Assembly (NCBI RefSeq): GCF_000721105.1
Contig: NZ_JOEV01000057.1
Location: 1-40,698 of the forward strand
DNA length: 40,698 nucleotides
Source of the DNA: Streptomyces cellulosae
GTDB taxonomy: Bacteria; Actinomycetota; Actinomycetes; Streptomycetales; Streptomycetaceae
Reading direction: 5' to 3'
Below, piece after piece: positions 1 through 7,875 of the stretch. The notes below the pieces were generated by a model. The model did not search any database. It was not told the origin of the DNA and saw nothing but the letters and a program-made list of their open reading frames with translations. Made by a program: the position numbers and the translations under genes. Positions within the stretch are counted from its first letter, which is position 1. Each line of letters begins with the position of its first letter.

Positions 1-81
1 CCCGTCCCCCACCCGCCTATCCTGGCCGAACACGTTTCCGCCCGCCCGTCCCCCTCCGTCCGCTCAGCCAAGGAGCAGCCC

Positions 82-858
82 ATGGCCACCGCCGCCCCGT
101 CCGCCGCCTCCCGCATCGCCGTCGTCACGGGTGCGAGCAGCGGAATCGGCGCCGCCACGGCCCGACAGCTGGCCACGGCCGGCTACCGCGTCGTCCTCAC
201 GGCCCGCCGCAAGGACCGCATCGAGGCCCTGGCCGAGGAGATCACCGCGGCGGGCCACCAGGCGACGGCCTACCAACTGGACGTCACCGACCGGGCAGCG
301 GTGGACGAGTTCGCCTCCGCCTTCAAGACGGTCGGCGTGCTGGTCAACAACGCCGGCGGAGCCCTCGGCGCCGACCCGGTGGCCACCGGCGACCCCGCCG
401 ACTGGCGCACGATGTACGAGACCAACGTCATCGGCACCCTCAACCTCACCCAGGCCCTGCTGCCCAAGCTGGACGCGAGCGGCGACGGCACGGTCGTGGT
501 CGTCTCCTCGACGGCCGGCCACGGCACCTATGAGGGCGGCGCGGGCTACGTCGCCGCCAAGCACGGCGCCCACGTCCTGGCGGAGACCCTGCGCCTGGAG
601 ATCGTCGGCCGCCCGGTCCGCGTCATCGAGATCGCCCCCGGCATGGTCAGGACGGACGAGTTCGCCCTCACCCGCTTCGGCGGCGACCAGAAGAAGGCCG
701 AGAAGGTCTACGAGGGCGTCGCCGAGCCCCTCACGGCGCAGGACGTGGCGGACACCATCACCTGGGCGGTCACCCGCCCCAGCCACGTCAACGTCGACCT
801 TCTCGTCCTCCGCCCCCGCGCCCAGGCCTCCAACACGAAGGTCCACCGGGAGGTGTGA
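82..858 (+). CDS. SDR-family NAD(P)-dependent oxidoreductase
   Basis: A classical short-chain dehydrogenase/reductase of 258 residues, the usual length for the family. The cofactor motif TGASSGIG is at residues 16-23, the NNAG motif at 89-92, and the catalytic pair Tyr156/Lys160 lies in YVAAK with serines at 142-143. It should be a cytosolic NAD(P)(H)-dependent oxidoreductase. The substrate cannot be read from the sequence, though the overall look is of the YdfG/serine-dehydrogenase-like subgroup. The ATG is supported by AAGGAG at 70-75. Its TGA overlaps the ATG of the next small gene, so the two are probably translationally coupled. Confident on family, not on substrate. Confidence 0.93.
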   Translation: MATAAPSAASRIAVVTGASSGIGAATARQLATAGYRVVLTARRKDRIEALAEEITAAGHQATAYQLDVTDRAAVDEFASAFKTVGVLVNNAGGALGADPVATGDPADWRTMYETNVIGTLNLTQALLPKLDASGDGTVVVVSSTAGHGTYEGGAGYVAAKHGAHVLAETLRLEIVGRPVRVIEIAPGMVRTDEFALTRFGGDQKKAEKVYEGVAEPLTAQDVADTITWAVTRPSHVNVDLLVLRPRAQASNTKVHREV

Positions 859-1004
859 TGGCCGACGCCGAGCGGGAGCAGCAGCGCCTGAAGGAGGAGA
901 CGCGGAACGAACGCAAGATGTGGTGGTGGCTCGGCTACTTCCTCTTCGGCATCCACATCGTGGCCTTCGTCATGATCTACGCGGTGACGCACGCCCCGAA
1001 GTAG
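858..1004 (+). CDS. Small single-pass membrane protein (48 aa)
   Basis: A 48-residue protein whose ATG overlaps the stop of the SDR gene (TGATG), with GGGAGG a few bases upstream inside that gene. Residues 1-20 are charged (AEREQQRLKEE...). A tryptophan triplet at 22-24 is followed by one hydrophobic segment, about residues 25-44. It ends HAPK. The architecture, a charged N-terminus plus one membrane helix, resembles the small DUF6126-type Streptomyces proteins, but I am not sure of that assignment. The overlap suggests co-expression and perhaps membrane recruitment of the SDR, which is inference. Confidence 0.75.
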   Translation: MADAEREQQRLKEETRNERKMWWWLGYFLFGIHIVAFVMIYAVTHAPK

Positions 1005-1011
1005 CGAGCCG

Positions 1012-2205
1012 TCACCCCTTCACGCACACCACCTGCTTCAGCTTCGCCACGACCTCCACCAGGTCCCGCTGCTGGTCGATGACCTTCTCGATCGGCTTGT
1101 AGGCGCCCGGGATCTCGTCCACGACACCGGAGTCCTTACGGCACTCCACGCCCCGCGTCTGCTCCTCCAGGTCCTTCGTCGAGAACCGGCGCTTCGCCGC
1201 GGTACGGCTCATGCGCCGACCCGCGCCGTGGGAGGCCGAGTTGAAGGACTTCGCGTTCCCGAGGCCTTTCACGATGTACGAGCCCGTGCCCATGGAGCCG
1301 GGGATGATCCCGTACTCGCCGGAACCGGCCCGGATCGCGCCCTTGCGGGTCACGAGCAGGTCCATGCCGTCGTAGCGCTCCTCGGCCACGTAGTTGTGGT
1401 GCGCGCTGATCTCCGGCTCGAAGGTCGGCTTGGCCTTCTTGAACTCCTTGCGGATCACGTCCTTGAGGAGCGCCATCATGATCGTGCGGTTGTACTTCGC
1501 GTACTCCTGCGCCCAGAACAGGTCGTTGCGGTACGCCGCCATCTGCGGGGTGTCCGCGATGAACACGGCGAGGTCGCGGTCGACCAGGCCCTGGTTGTGC
1601 GGGAGCTTCTGCGCCACGCCGATGTGGAACTCGGCCAGCTCCTTGCCGATGTTCCGGGAGCCGGAGTGAAGCATCAGCCAGACCGAACCAGTCGTATCCG
1701 TACAGATTTCGACAAAGTGGTTGCCGGATCCGAGCGTTCCCATCTGCTTTCCCGCACGTTCGTGACGGAATTTCACCGCATCGGCGATCCCGTCGAACCG
1801 CCCCCAGAAGTCGTCCCACCCGGCGGTCGCGAACCCGTGCATCCGCCCCGGATCAACGGGATCGTCATGCATACCCCGCCCCACCGGAATCGCCTGCTCG
1901 ACCTTCGACCGCAGCCGCGACAGATCCCCGGGGAGGTCGTTGGCCGTCAGCGACGTCTTCACCGCCGACATCCCGCACCCGATGTCCACCCCCACCGCCG
2001 CCGGACACACCGCCCCGCGCATCGCGATGACGGACCCGACGGTCGCGCCCTTGCCGTAGTGGACGTCCGGCATGACCGCCAGGCCCTTGATCCACGGCAG
2101 GGTCGCCACGTTGCGCAGTTGCTGGAGGGCGCCCTCCTCGACCGTCGCCGGGTCGGTCCACATGCGGATCGGGACCTTCGCGCCCGGCATTTCCACGTAC
2201 GACAT
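1012..2205 (-). CDS. rtcB: RNA-splicing ligase RtcB
   Basis: A 397-residue RtcB-family protein that joins RNA 2',3'-cyclic phosphate or 3'-phosphate ends to 5'-OH ends using GTP and Mn2+. Metal-binding and guanylylation motifs are visible: MPDVHYGKG at 45-53 (Asp47, His49), VDIGCGM at 73-79 (Cys77), GSGNHF in the middle, and SHGAGR near the C-terminus carrying the histidine that forms the GMP adduct. The ATG has GAGGAC just upstream. Length fits the shorter bacterial RtcB group. No archease, RtcA or release-factor gene is adjacent, so the context does not reveal whether it repairs tRNA or mRNA. It is convergent with the small membrane protein, 7 bp away, with no hairpin between them. Confidence 0.95.
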   Translation of the reverse strand: MSYVEMPGAKVPIRMWTDPATVEEGALQQLRNVATLPWIKGLAVMPDVHYGKGATVGSVIAMRGAVCPAAVGVDIGCGMSAVKTSLTANDLPGDLSRLRSKVEQAIPVGRGMHDDPVDPGRMHGFATAGWDDFWGRFDGIADAVKFRHERAGKQMGTLGSGNHFVEICTDTTGSVWLMLHSGSRNIGKELAEFHIGVAQKLPHNQGLVDRDLAVFIADTPQMAAYRNDLFWAQEYAKYNRTIMMALLKDVIRKEFKKAKPTFEPEISAHHNYVAEERYDGMDLLVTRKGAIRAGSGEYGIIPGSMGTGSYIVKGLGNAKSFNSASHGAGRRMSRTAAKRRFSTKDLEEQTRGVECRKDSGVVDEIPGAYKPIEKVIDQQRDLVEVVAKLKQVVCVKG

Positions 2206-2418
2206 ATCGTCCTCATTCCCCCGGTGACCAACAGAAGTCTTGAATCGCAAAACCGGCGCCAAGGTCGACGAAAGGGACAACGGACCGGCGTCCACGGCCA
2301 TGCGTGCGATACACATTGTCTCCAGGGGTCGCCCTCGCGCGGCAAGCGAATAACCAGCGGGGACACTGGGACGCTCCCGGGAAAACCGGGAAGCCACACC
2401 GTCGAGAGGAGCCTGACC

Positions 2419-3288
2419 GTGCAGCGGAAGGCGTACGTACCCGGCGTCGCCGCGCTCCTCGCGGCCCTGCTCGCCACGCTCGCCGGCTGCACCGGCGGTT
2501 CCGGCGACGGCGGCACGATGGACAGCGCCAACCCCGGCGACGTCGGTACCACCTCCCCGGCCGCCCAGCCCGGCCGGTACCGCACTCTTCCCGAACCCTG
2601 CGGCGCGGCCGGCCAGAGCACCCTCGACTCGCTGCTGCCCGGCATCCGGCAGATCACCGACGAGGACCAGCGGGAGAAGGCGTACGCGGGCGAGGCGACC
2701 CTCACCTACGACACGGACCGCAAGGTCGGCTGCCGTTGGAAGGTGGAGTCCACGGACGCCACCGACCATCTGCTCATCGACTTCGAGCGGGTGGTGTCGT
2801 ACGACAACTCCGTGAGCGACGACAGCCAGGCGCAGCAGCTGTTCGCGAAGATGGAGGAGGCGGCCGACCTGCCCGAGGCGGCGAACGCCGGCGACCCGTC
2901 GGACGTCGCCACCGGCGACCCGAGCACCGGCGCCACCGGAAGCGGTGACAGTCCCTCAGCCGGCCCCACCCCCACCGGCTCCGCCTCGCCCTCGGCACCT
3001 TCCACGTCCGCCTCCGCGTCCTCCTCGCCCTCGTCGTCCCCCACCGAGATCCAGCCCCGGCTCCTCGACGGTCTCGGTGACGCGGCGTTCCTGGACGACG
3101 CGTTGAACACCTCCGGTTCGACGGTCCAGCAGCGCACGGTGACTGTGGCGTTCCGCACGTCGAACGTGATCGTGACGATCGAGTACGCGGAGCAGCCGGC
3201 GGCCCTCGGAGTGGTTCCGGACAGCGAGGAAATGCAGGACAAGGCCCAGAAACTGGCCGCGCGACTGGCCGAGGTCCTGGCCGGCTAG
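2419..3288 (+). CDS. DUF3558-type lipoprotein
   Basis: A 289-residue predicted lipoprotein. A short basic N-terminus, a hydrophobic stretch and the lipobox LAGC (Cys24) imply signal peptidase II processing and anchoring to the outer face of the membrane. A Ser/Pro/Thr-rich low-complexity linker (about 155-210) splits the folded part. The N-terminal half has the LPEPCG and VGCRWK cysteine motifs typical of actinobacterial DUF3558 proteins. The GTG start is chosen because GAGAGGAG lies 7 bp upstream. A second DUF3558-like gene follows in the same direction. Function unknown. Divergent from rtcB across about 210 bp. Confidence 0.85.
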   Translation: MQRKAYVPGVAALLAALLATLAGCTGGSGDGGTMDSANPGDVGTTSPAAQPGRYRTLPEPCGAAGQSTLDSLLPGIRQITDEDQREKAYAGEATLTYDTDRKVGCRWKVESTDATDHLLIDFERVVSYDNSVSDDSQAQQLFAKMEEAADLPEAANAGDPSDVATGDPSTGATGSGDSPSAGPTPTGSASPSAPSTSASASSSPSSSPTEIQPRLLDGLGDAAFLDDALNTSGSTVQQRTVTVAFRTSNVIVTIEYAEQPAALGVVPDSEEMQDKAQKLAARLAEVLAG

Positions 3289-3421
3289 GGCCCCTTCACA
3301 GAGCTCTCACCCCTCCACACAAAGCAGCCCAAGCAAAGCCGCACCGCTTCCTCACCGCGTACCGTGGCCCCTCGGACCCGATCCGACGGCAGGAACCACG
3401 AGCGTCATGAGTGAAGGAACC

Positions 3422-4357
3422 ATGCAGCGACCAGCACAGCGAGACCGGCAGGACGAGCGAGAGCGGCGCGATCGGCGGGCGAAGAGCCTCAGTCGTGTCC
3501 TTGTCTGCGCGGCAGCGGTCCCGGTGATGCTGATCGTCGCCGGCTGCTCCTCGGACTCCGGCTCCGACGACGCCGGCAGCAACAGCAACAGTGGCAGTAG
3601 CAGCAGCAGCAGTTCGGGCGGTGCGTCGCCCTCGGCGAGCCCGTCGCCGACGGTGCAGGCGGCGGCGTACAAGGCGCTTCCCAAGCCGTGTGCGGTGCTG
3701 TCGAAGAAGTCCCTGGGCGAACTCGTTCCGGAGGGGACGAAGTCCGGCAAGGAGGGCACGACCGACGACACGGCGGCGCGGGCCAGTTGCTCCTGGAGCA
3801 GCCTCGACAACAACGGCGTCAAGGGCTCCCAGTTCCGCTGGCTGAACGTGTCGTTGCTGCGTTTCGAGTCGGACACCTCGCGCGGCTCGGGCGACAAGCA
3901 GGCGCAGGCGTACTACGCGAAGCAGATCCAGGACGCACAGTCGGCGGAGGGCGCGAAGAACGCCAAGTCGTCACCGCTCGCCGGGACGGGCGACGAGGCG
4001 ACGACGGTGACGTACGACCTGAAGAAGAAGGAAGGCGCCTTCAAGCAGCAGACGGTCGTCGCGCGCGTCGAGAACGTCGTCGTGACCGTCGACTACAACG
4101 GCGCCGGCCTCGCCGGTGAGAAGACGCCGAGCACCCAGAGCCTGAAGAAGCTCGCGGAGAAGGCGGCCAAGGAGTCGGTGGCCGCGGTGTCGGCGGCGAA
4201 CGGCGAGGGCACGGGGAACGGCGAGGGCACGGCGAAGGGCGGGGGGACGCCGAGCAGCTCACCGTCGGCGTCGAAGAGCGCGTCCCCGTCGAAGTCGGCG
4301 GCGAAGGCTCCCTCGCGGAGCGCCTCCCCGTCCTCCTCAGCGGCCAAGAAGAGCTGA
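3422..4357 (+). CDS. DUF3558-type lipoprotein, paralogue of the preceding gene
   Basis: A 311-residue predicted lipoprotein with a strongly charged N-terminus (residues 4-22 rich in Arg/Asp), a hydrophobic segment and lipobox VAGC at Cys42. A serine/asparagine-rich linker follows. The LPKPCAVL and ASCSW motifs repeat the cysteine pattern of the upstream gene, so the pair looks like a diverged duplication. The C-terminal 50 residues are a Ser/Ala/Lys/Pro tail. ATG 3422 is preferred because AAGGAAC sits just before it. An in-frame ATG at 3407 is possible but lacks a good ribosome site. Role unknown; an envelope-associated solute or stress function is only a guess. Confidence 0.83.
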   Translation: MQRPAQRDRQDERERRDRRAKSLSRVLVCAAAVPVMLIVAGCSSDSGSDDAGSNSNSGSSSSSSSGGASPSASPSPTVQAAAYKALPKPCAVLSKKSLGELVPEGTKSGKEGTTDDTAARASCSWSSLDNNGVKGSQFRWLNVSLLRFESDTSRGSGDKQAQAYYAKQIQDAQSAEGAKNAKSSPLAGTGDEATTVTYDLKKKEGAFKQQTVVARVENVVVTVDYNGAGLAGEKTPSTQSLKKLAEKAAKESVAAVSAANGEGTGNGEGTAKGGGTPSSSPSASKSASPSKSAAKAPSRSASPSSSAAKKS

Positions 4358-4403
4358 CTGTCACACCTGGCGCCAACGCGCAGCTCAGCAGGGACATTTG
4401 ATG

Positions 4404-4432
4404 GAGCCCGGTGCCCCGCGGGTGCCGGGCTC
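4404..4432. terminator. Imperfect hairpin after the second DUF3558 gene
   Basis: Arms gagcccgg and ccgggctc (4404-4411 and 4425-4432) pair perfectly, with a further three base pairs inside after a 2-bp mismatch. It lies 47 bp past the lipoprotein stop and could act as a factor-independent terminator. There is no T-run, which is common in Streptomyces. Confidence 0.45.
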
Positions 4433-4474
4433 GTGACAGACCGACAACGCGTCCGACGCACACATGTGCCACTC

Positions 4475-4488
4475 TGTTGCGCGCAACA
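4475..4488. promoter_or_regulatory. Perfect 14-bp palindrome upstream of the DUF2637 gene
   Basis: TGTTGCGCGCAACA is a perfect inverted repeat centred about 32 bp upstream of the GTG start at 4513. The position and symmetry fit an operator for a dimeric repressor near the promoter of the DUF2637 gene. No regulator gene is adjacent to name. Confidence 0.4.
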
Positions 4489-4512
4489 ACACGCAAGGGG
4501 AGGGGAGTACGG

Positions 4513-5871
4513 GTGACCGCGCCACTGAAGCTGACTCGGATGCACCGGATTCTCATCGGCGTGGTCGTGGCCGGCGCCGTGGTCATCGCCGGCATCGGCT
4601 TCGCCGGTTCGTACGCGGCCGTCCGTGAGCTGGCGCTCCAGAAGGGCTTCGGGAACTTCTCCTACGTCTTCCCGATCGGCATCGACGCGGGCATCTGTGT
4701 CCTGCTGGCCCTGGACCTGCTGCTGACCTGGATCCGCATCCCCTTCCCCCTGCTGCGTCAGACGGCCTGGCTGCTGACGGCGGCCACGATCGCCTTCAAC
4801 GGCGCGGCGGCCTGGCCGGACCCGCTGGGCGTGGGCATGCACGCGGTGATCCCGGTGCTGTTCGTGGTCTCGGTCGAGGCGGCCCGGCACGCGATCGGCC
4901 GGATCGCCGACATCACGGCCGACAAGCACATGGAGGGCGTCCGCCTCACCCGCTGGCTGCTCTCCCCGCTCCCGACGTTCCTGCTGTGGCGGCGCATGAA
5001 GCTGTGGGAGCTGCGCTCCTACGAACAGGTCATCAAGCTGGAGCAGGAACGTCTCGTCTACCAGGCCCGCCTGCGTTCCCGCTTCGGCCGGGCCTGGCGG
5101 AGGAAGGCACCGGTGGAGAGCCTGATGCCGCTGCGCCTGGCGCGGTACGGGGTACCGCTCGCGGAAACGGCCCCGTCGGGCCTGGCGGCGGCGGGCATCG
5201 AGCCGGCGCTGCTGCCCCCCGCACCGCAACAGCAGCAGCAACAGCGGCAGCACGAGATTCCCGCGGTGGCCGCGGGCAGCCGTGCCGACGTGACGGCTCC
5301 CGCCCCGCAGAACCAGTACCCCGAGCCCGAACCGCAACGGGAGCCCGAACCGGAAGTGAACCCGTGGCTGCACGCACGGGATCCGCAGCAGGTCGAGTAC
5401 CACGGCGGCTACGACCCCACGTACGAGCCGCCGGAGCAGGACGAGCAGTGGTACGCCGAACAGCTCCGGGCCGAGCAGTACCAGGAGCAGCCGCGGCCCT
5501 ACCAGGAGCAGCAGCGGCCCTACCAGGAGCAGCGACAGCCGTACCGGGGCGGGCAACAGCCGTACGTCGACGAGCCCCCGGCCGACGAGCCCTCCGGCGA
5601 GGAGACGGGCAGCTTTCCGATCCCGGCGGGCCCGGGCCGTACCCGGGAGCTCGGCGAGGGCGGCGGCACCCCGGAGCCGGACGAAGAGGCGTACTACCAG
5701 GTCTTCAAGCAGTCGCTGAGCAGCGGCAGCGGCTACCCGACTCCGCGCGAGTTCAGCGACAACGTCGAGGCGACGTACGGCGTGCCCGTCCTGGACGCCG
5801 AGGCCAAGCGCCTGGTCCTGCGCTTCCAGGGCCGCCACGCCGCGGAACTGGAAGAGGAGCACATCGCATAA
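4513..5871 (+). CDS. DUF2637 membrane protein with Q/P/E-rich cytoplasmic tail
   Basis: A 452-residue protein with four predicted membrane helices (about 13-33, 51-72, 84-102, 109-125), as in actinobacterial DUF2637 proteins, some of which are the Spd-type spread proteins of conjugative elements. The C-terminal two thirds is low complexity. It contains a polyglutamine patch and a heptad-like repeat YQEQxRP (DNA 5479-5562, 21-bp period), then a short conserved-looking C-terminal domain (last about 60 residues) ending EEEHIA. The GTG start follows GGGGAG at a good distance. No transfer genes are nearby, so a chromosomal housekeeping or regulatory role is as likely as plasmid ancestry. Confidence 0.82.
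   Translation: MTAPLKLTRMHRILIGVVVAGAVVIAGIGFAGSYAAVRELALQKGFGNFSYVFPIGIDAGICVLLALDLLLTWIRIPFPLLRQTAWLLTAATIAFNGAAAWPDPLGVGMHAVIPVLFVVSVEAARHAIGRIADITADKHMEGVRLTRWLLSPLPTFLLWRRMKLWELRSYEQVIKLEQERLVYQARLRSRFGRAWRRKAPVESLMPLRLARYGVPLAETAPSGLAAAGIEPALLPPAPQQQQQQRQHEIPAVAAGSRADVTAPAPQNQYPEPEPQREPEPEVNPWLHARDPQQVEYHGGYDPTYEPPEQDEQWYAEQLRAEQYQEQPRPYQEQQRPYQEQRQPYRGGQQPYVDEPPADEPSGEETGSFPIPAGPGRTRELGEGGGTPEPDEEAYYQVFKQSLSSGSGYPTPREFSDNVEATYGVPVLDAEAKRLVLRFQGRHAAELEEEHIA
5479..5562. repeat. In-frame 21-bp repeat in the DUF2637 gene
   Basis: taccaggagcag recurs at 5479, 5500 and 5521, followed by two weaker units. It encodes YQEQxRP-type heptapeptides of the cytoplasmic tail. Confidence 0.8.
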
Positions 5872-5881
5872 CCGCTTCCGG

Positions 5882-5927
5882 TACGAGGAGGGGCGCCCGG
5901 TGCTGACACCGGGCGCCCCTCCTCGTA
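5882..5927. terminator. Bidirectional terminator hairpin
   Basis: A perfect 21-bp stem (arms 5882-5902 and 5907-5927, loop ctga) sits between the convergent DUF2637 gene and lysS. It probably ends both transcripts. Confidence 0.85.
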
Positions 5928-5944
5928 GAGGCCGTAGCGCGGCG

Positions 5945-7702
5945 TTACTCCCCGAGCAGGGCCCGCACCCGCTCCTGCCCCACCGCCAGCAGCAGCGTGG
6001 GCAGCCGCGGCCCGGTGTCCCGGCCGACCAGCAGGTGGTACAGCAGGGCGAAGAACGACCGCTGGGCGGTCTTGATCTCGGGCGGCAGCTCCTTGGGCGT
6101 GGCGTCGGCCGGGAAGCCGGCCTGCACCTTGGGCACGCCGTAGACGAGGTGGGTCAGCCCGTCGAGCGACCAGTGGTCGGCGAGTCCGTCGAGCAGCAGC
6201 CGCAGGGACTGCTGGGAGGGCTCGTCGAGGGACTTCAGCAGGTCGTGGTCGGGCTCCTCGCGCACGATGGTCCGCTGGTCGGCGGGCACCTGCGTGTTGA
6301 TCCACGTCTCGGCCTTGTCGAGGCGCGGCCGCACCTCGTCGAGGGAGGCGAGCGGGCGGGCCGGGTCGAGCTCGCTGAGAATGCGCAGCGCCTGGTCCGC
6401 GTGGCCGGCGGTGACATCGGCGACGGACGCGAGGGTCCGGTACGGCATCGGGCGGGGCGTGCGGGGAAGCTCACCGGCGGCGGTGCCGACGGCACGGGCG
6501 TGCGCGGCGACGTCCCCGGGGAGGGCGGAGCTGTCGGCGACCTTGGCGTCGAGCTTGTCCCACTCGTCGTAGAGGCGCTGGATCTCCTGGTCGAAGGCGA
6601 TCTTGAAGGACTGGTTGGGCCGGCGGCGGGCGTACAGCCAGCGCAGGATCTGCGGTTCCATGATCTTCAGCGCGTCGGCGGGGGTCGGGACGCCGCCCCG
6701 GGACGAGGACATCTTCGCCATCCCGCTGATGCCGACGAACGCGTACATCGGACCGATCGGCTGCTTCCCGCCGAAGATCCCGACGATCTGTCCGCCGACC
6801 TGGAACGAGGACCCCGGGGAGGAGTGGTCGACCCCGGACGGCTCGAAGACGACGCCCTCGTACGCCCACCGCATCGGCCAGTCGACCTTCCAGACCAGCT
6901 TGCCGCGGTTGAACTCGTTCAGCCGGACGGTCTCGGCGAAGCCGCAGGCCGTGCAGGTGTACGTCAGCTCGGTGGTGTCGTCGTCGTACGCGGTGACCGT
7001 GGTGAGGTCCTTCTCGCAGTTGCCGCAGTACGGCTTGTACGGGAAGTAACCGGCGGAGCCCGAGCTGCCGTCGTCCTCGGCGGCCGCACCGGAGCCCTCG
7101 GCGGCCTCCAGTTCGGCCTCGTCGAGCGGCTTCTGCTGCTTCTTCGCCGGGGCCTTCTTGGTGCGGTACTGGTCGAGGATCGCGTCGATCTCGCCGCGGT
7201 GCCTCATGGCGTGCAGGATCTGCTCGCGGTAGACCCCCGAGGTGTACTGCGCGGTCTGGCTGATCCCGTCGAACTCCACACCCAGCTCGGCCAGCGACTC
7301 GATCATCGCGGCCTTGAAGTGCTCGGCCCAGTTGGGGTGGGCGGAGCCCTCGGGGGCGGGCACGGAGGTCAGCGGCTTGCCGATGTGCTGGGAGAAGGAG
7401 TCCTCGTCGACGCCGGCGATGCCCTTGGGCACCTTGCGGAAGCGGTCGTAGTCGTCCCAGGAGATCAGGTGACGCACCCGGTGCCCCCGCCGGCGGATCT
7501 CGTCGGCGACGAGATGCGGGGTCATGACCTCGCGCAGGTTCCCCAGGTGGATGGGGCCCGAAGGAGACAGTCCGGACGCGACGACGATCACCGGAGCGGT
7601 AGCGGGTGATGTCGCTTTGCCCGGGGCCCGACGCTCCGACTCCTCGATGACCTCATCCGCGAAACGGGAGACCCAGTCGGTGGTCTCGGTGCTCTGAGCC
7701 AC
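5945..7702 (-). CDS. lysS: Lysyl-tRNA synthetase, class I (archaeal type)
   Basis: Charges tRNA-Lys. This is the class I enzyme, unrelated in fold to the usual bacterial class II LysRS. The HIGH-like signature is PIHLGN after SGLSPSG, and the KMSKS-like signature is AKMSSSRG. A zinc-knuckle-like CGNC...CTAC pair lies between them. GTG 7702 (585 residues, VAQSTETTDW) is preferred because GAGGAC lies about 11 bp upstream. The in-frame GTG at 7711 begins only 2 bp after that ribosome site, so it is less likely. A Lys/Ala/Glu/Ser-rich loop (around 190-225) is an expansion. Divergent from argS across about 170 bp. Confidence 0.95.
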   Translation of the reverse strand: MAQSTETTDWVSRFADEVIEESERRAPGKATSPATAPVIVVASGLSPSGPIHLGNLREVMTPHLVADEIRRRGHRVRHLISWDDYDRFRKVPKGIAGVDEDSFSQHIGKPLTSVPAPEGSAHPNWAEHFKAAMIESLAELGVEFDGISQTAQYTSGVYREQILHAMRHRGEIDAILDQYRTKKAPAKKQQKPLDEAELEAAEGSGAAAEDDGSSGSAGYFPYKPYCGNCEKDLTTVTAYDDDTTELTYTCTACGFAETVRLNEFNRGKLVWKVDWPMRWAYEGVVFEPSGVDHSSPGSSFQVGGQIVGIFGGKQPIGPMYAFVGISGMAKMSSSRGGVPTPADALKIMEPQILRWLYARRRPNQSFKIAFDQEIQRLYDEWDKLDAKVADSSALPGDVAAHARAVGTAAGELPRTPRPMPYRTLASVADVTAGHADQALRILSELDPARPLASLDEVRPRLDKAETWINTQVPADQRTIVREEPDHDLLKSLDEPSQQSLRLLLDGLADHWSLDGLTHLVYGVPKVQAGFPADATPKELPPEIKTAQRSFFALLYHLLVGRDTGPRLPTLLLAVGQERVRALLGE

Positions 7703-7722
7703 GATCGGCACGTCCTCTTTTT

Positions 7723-7762
7723 GCTGAAGGCCCTTGGCTGAAGGCTTAAGGCTGCTGAAGGC
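7723..7762. repeat. Three 9-bp direct repeats in the lysS leader region
   Basis: GCTGAAGGC occurs at 7723-7731, 7737-7745 and 7754-7762, just upstream of lysS (GCCTTCAGC on the lysS strand). Spacing is 14 and 17 bp. It may be a small expansion or a protein-binding array in the lysS 5' region. Confidence 0.6.
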
Positions 7763-7875
7763 TTGCTGGTGTCGCCCATTCTCCCAGACCGCACCGCGCC
7801 CCGGAAAACCGCTTGGGGCACCGTGGGATACTGGCCGTGCCCATCCATCCCCACGAGGAGAACGGCTCCCACCCC

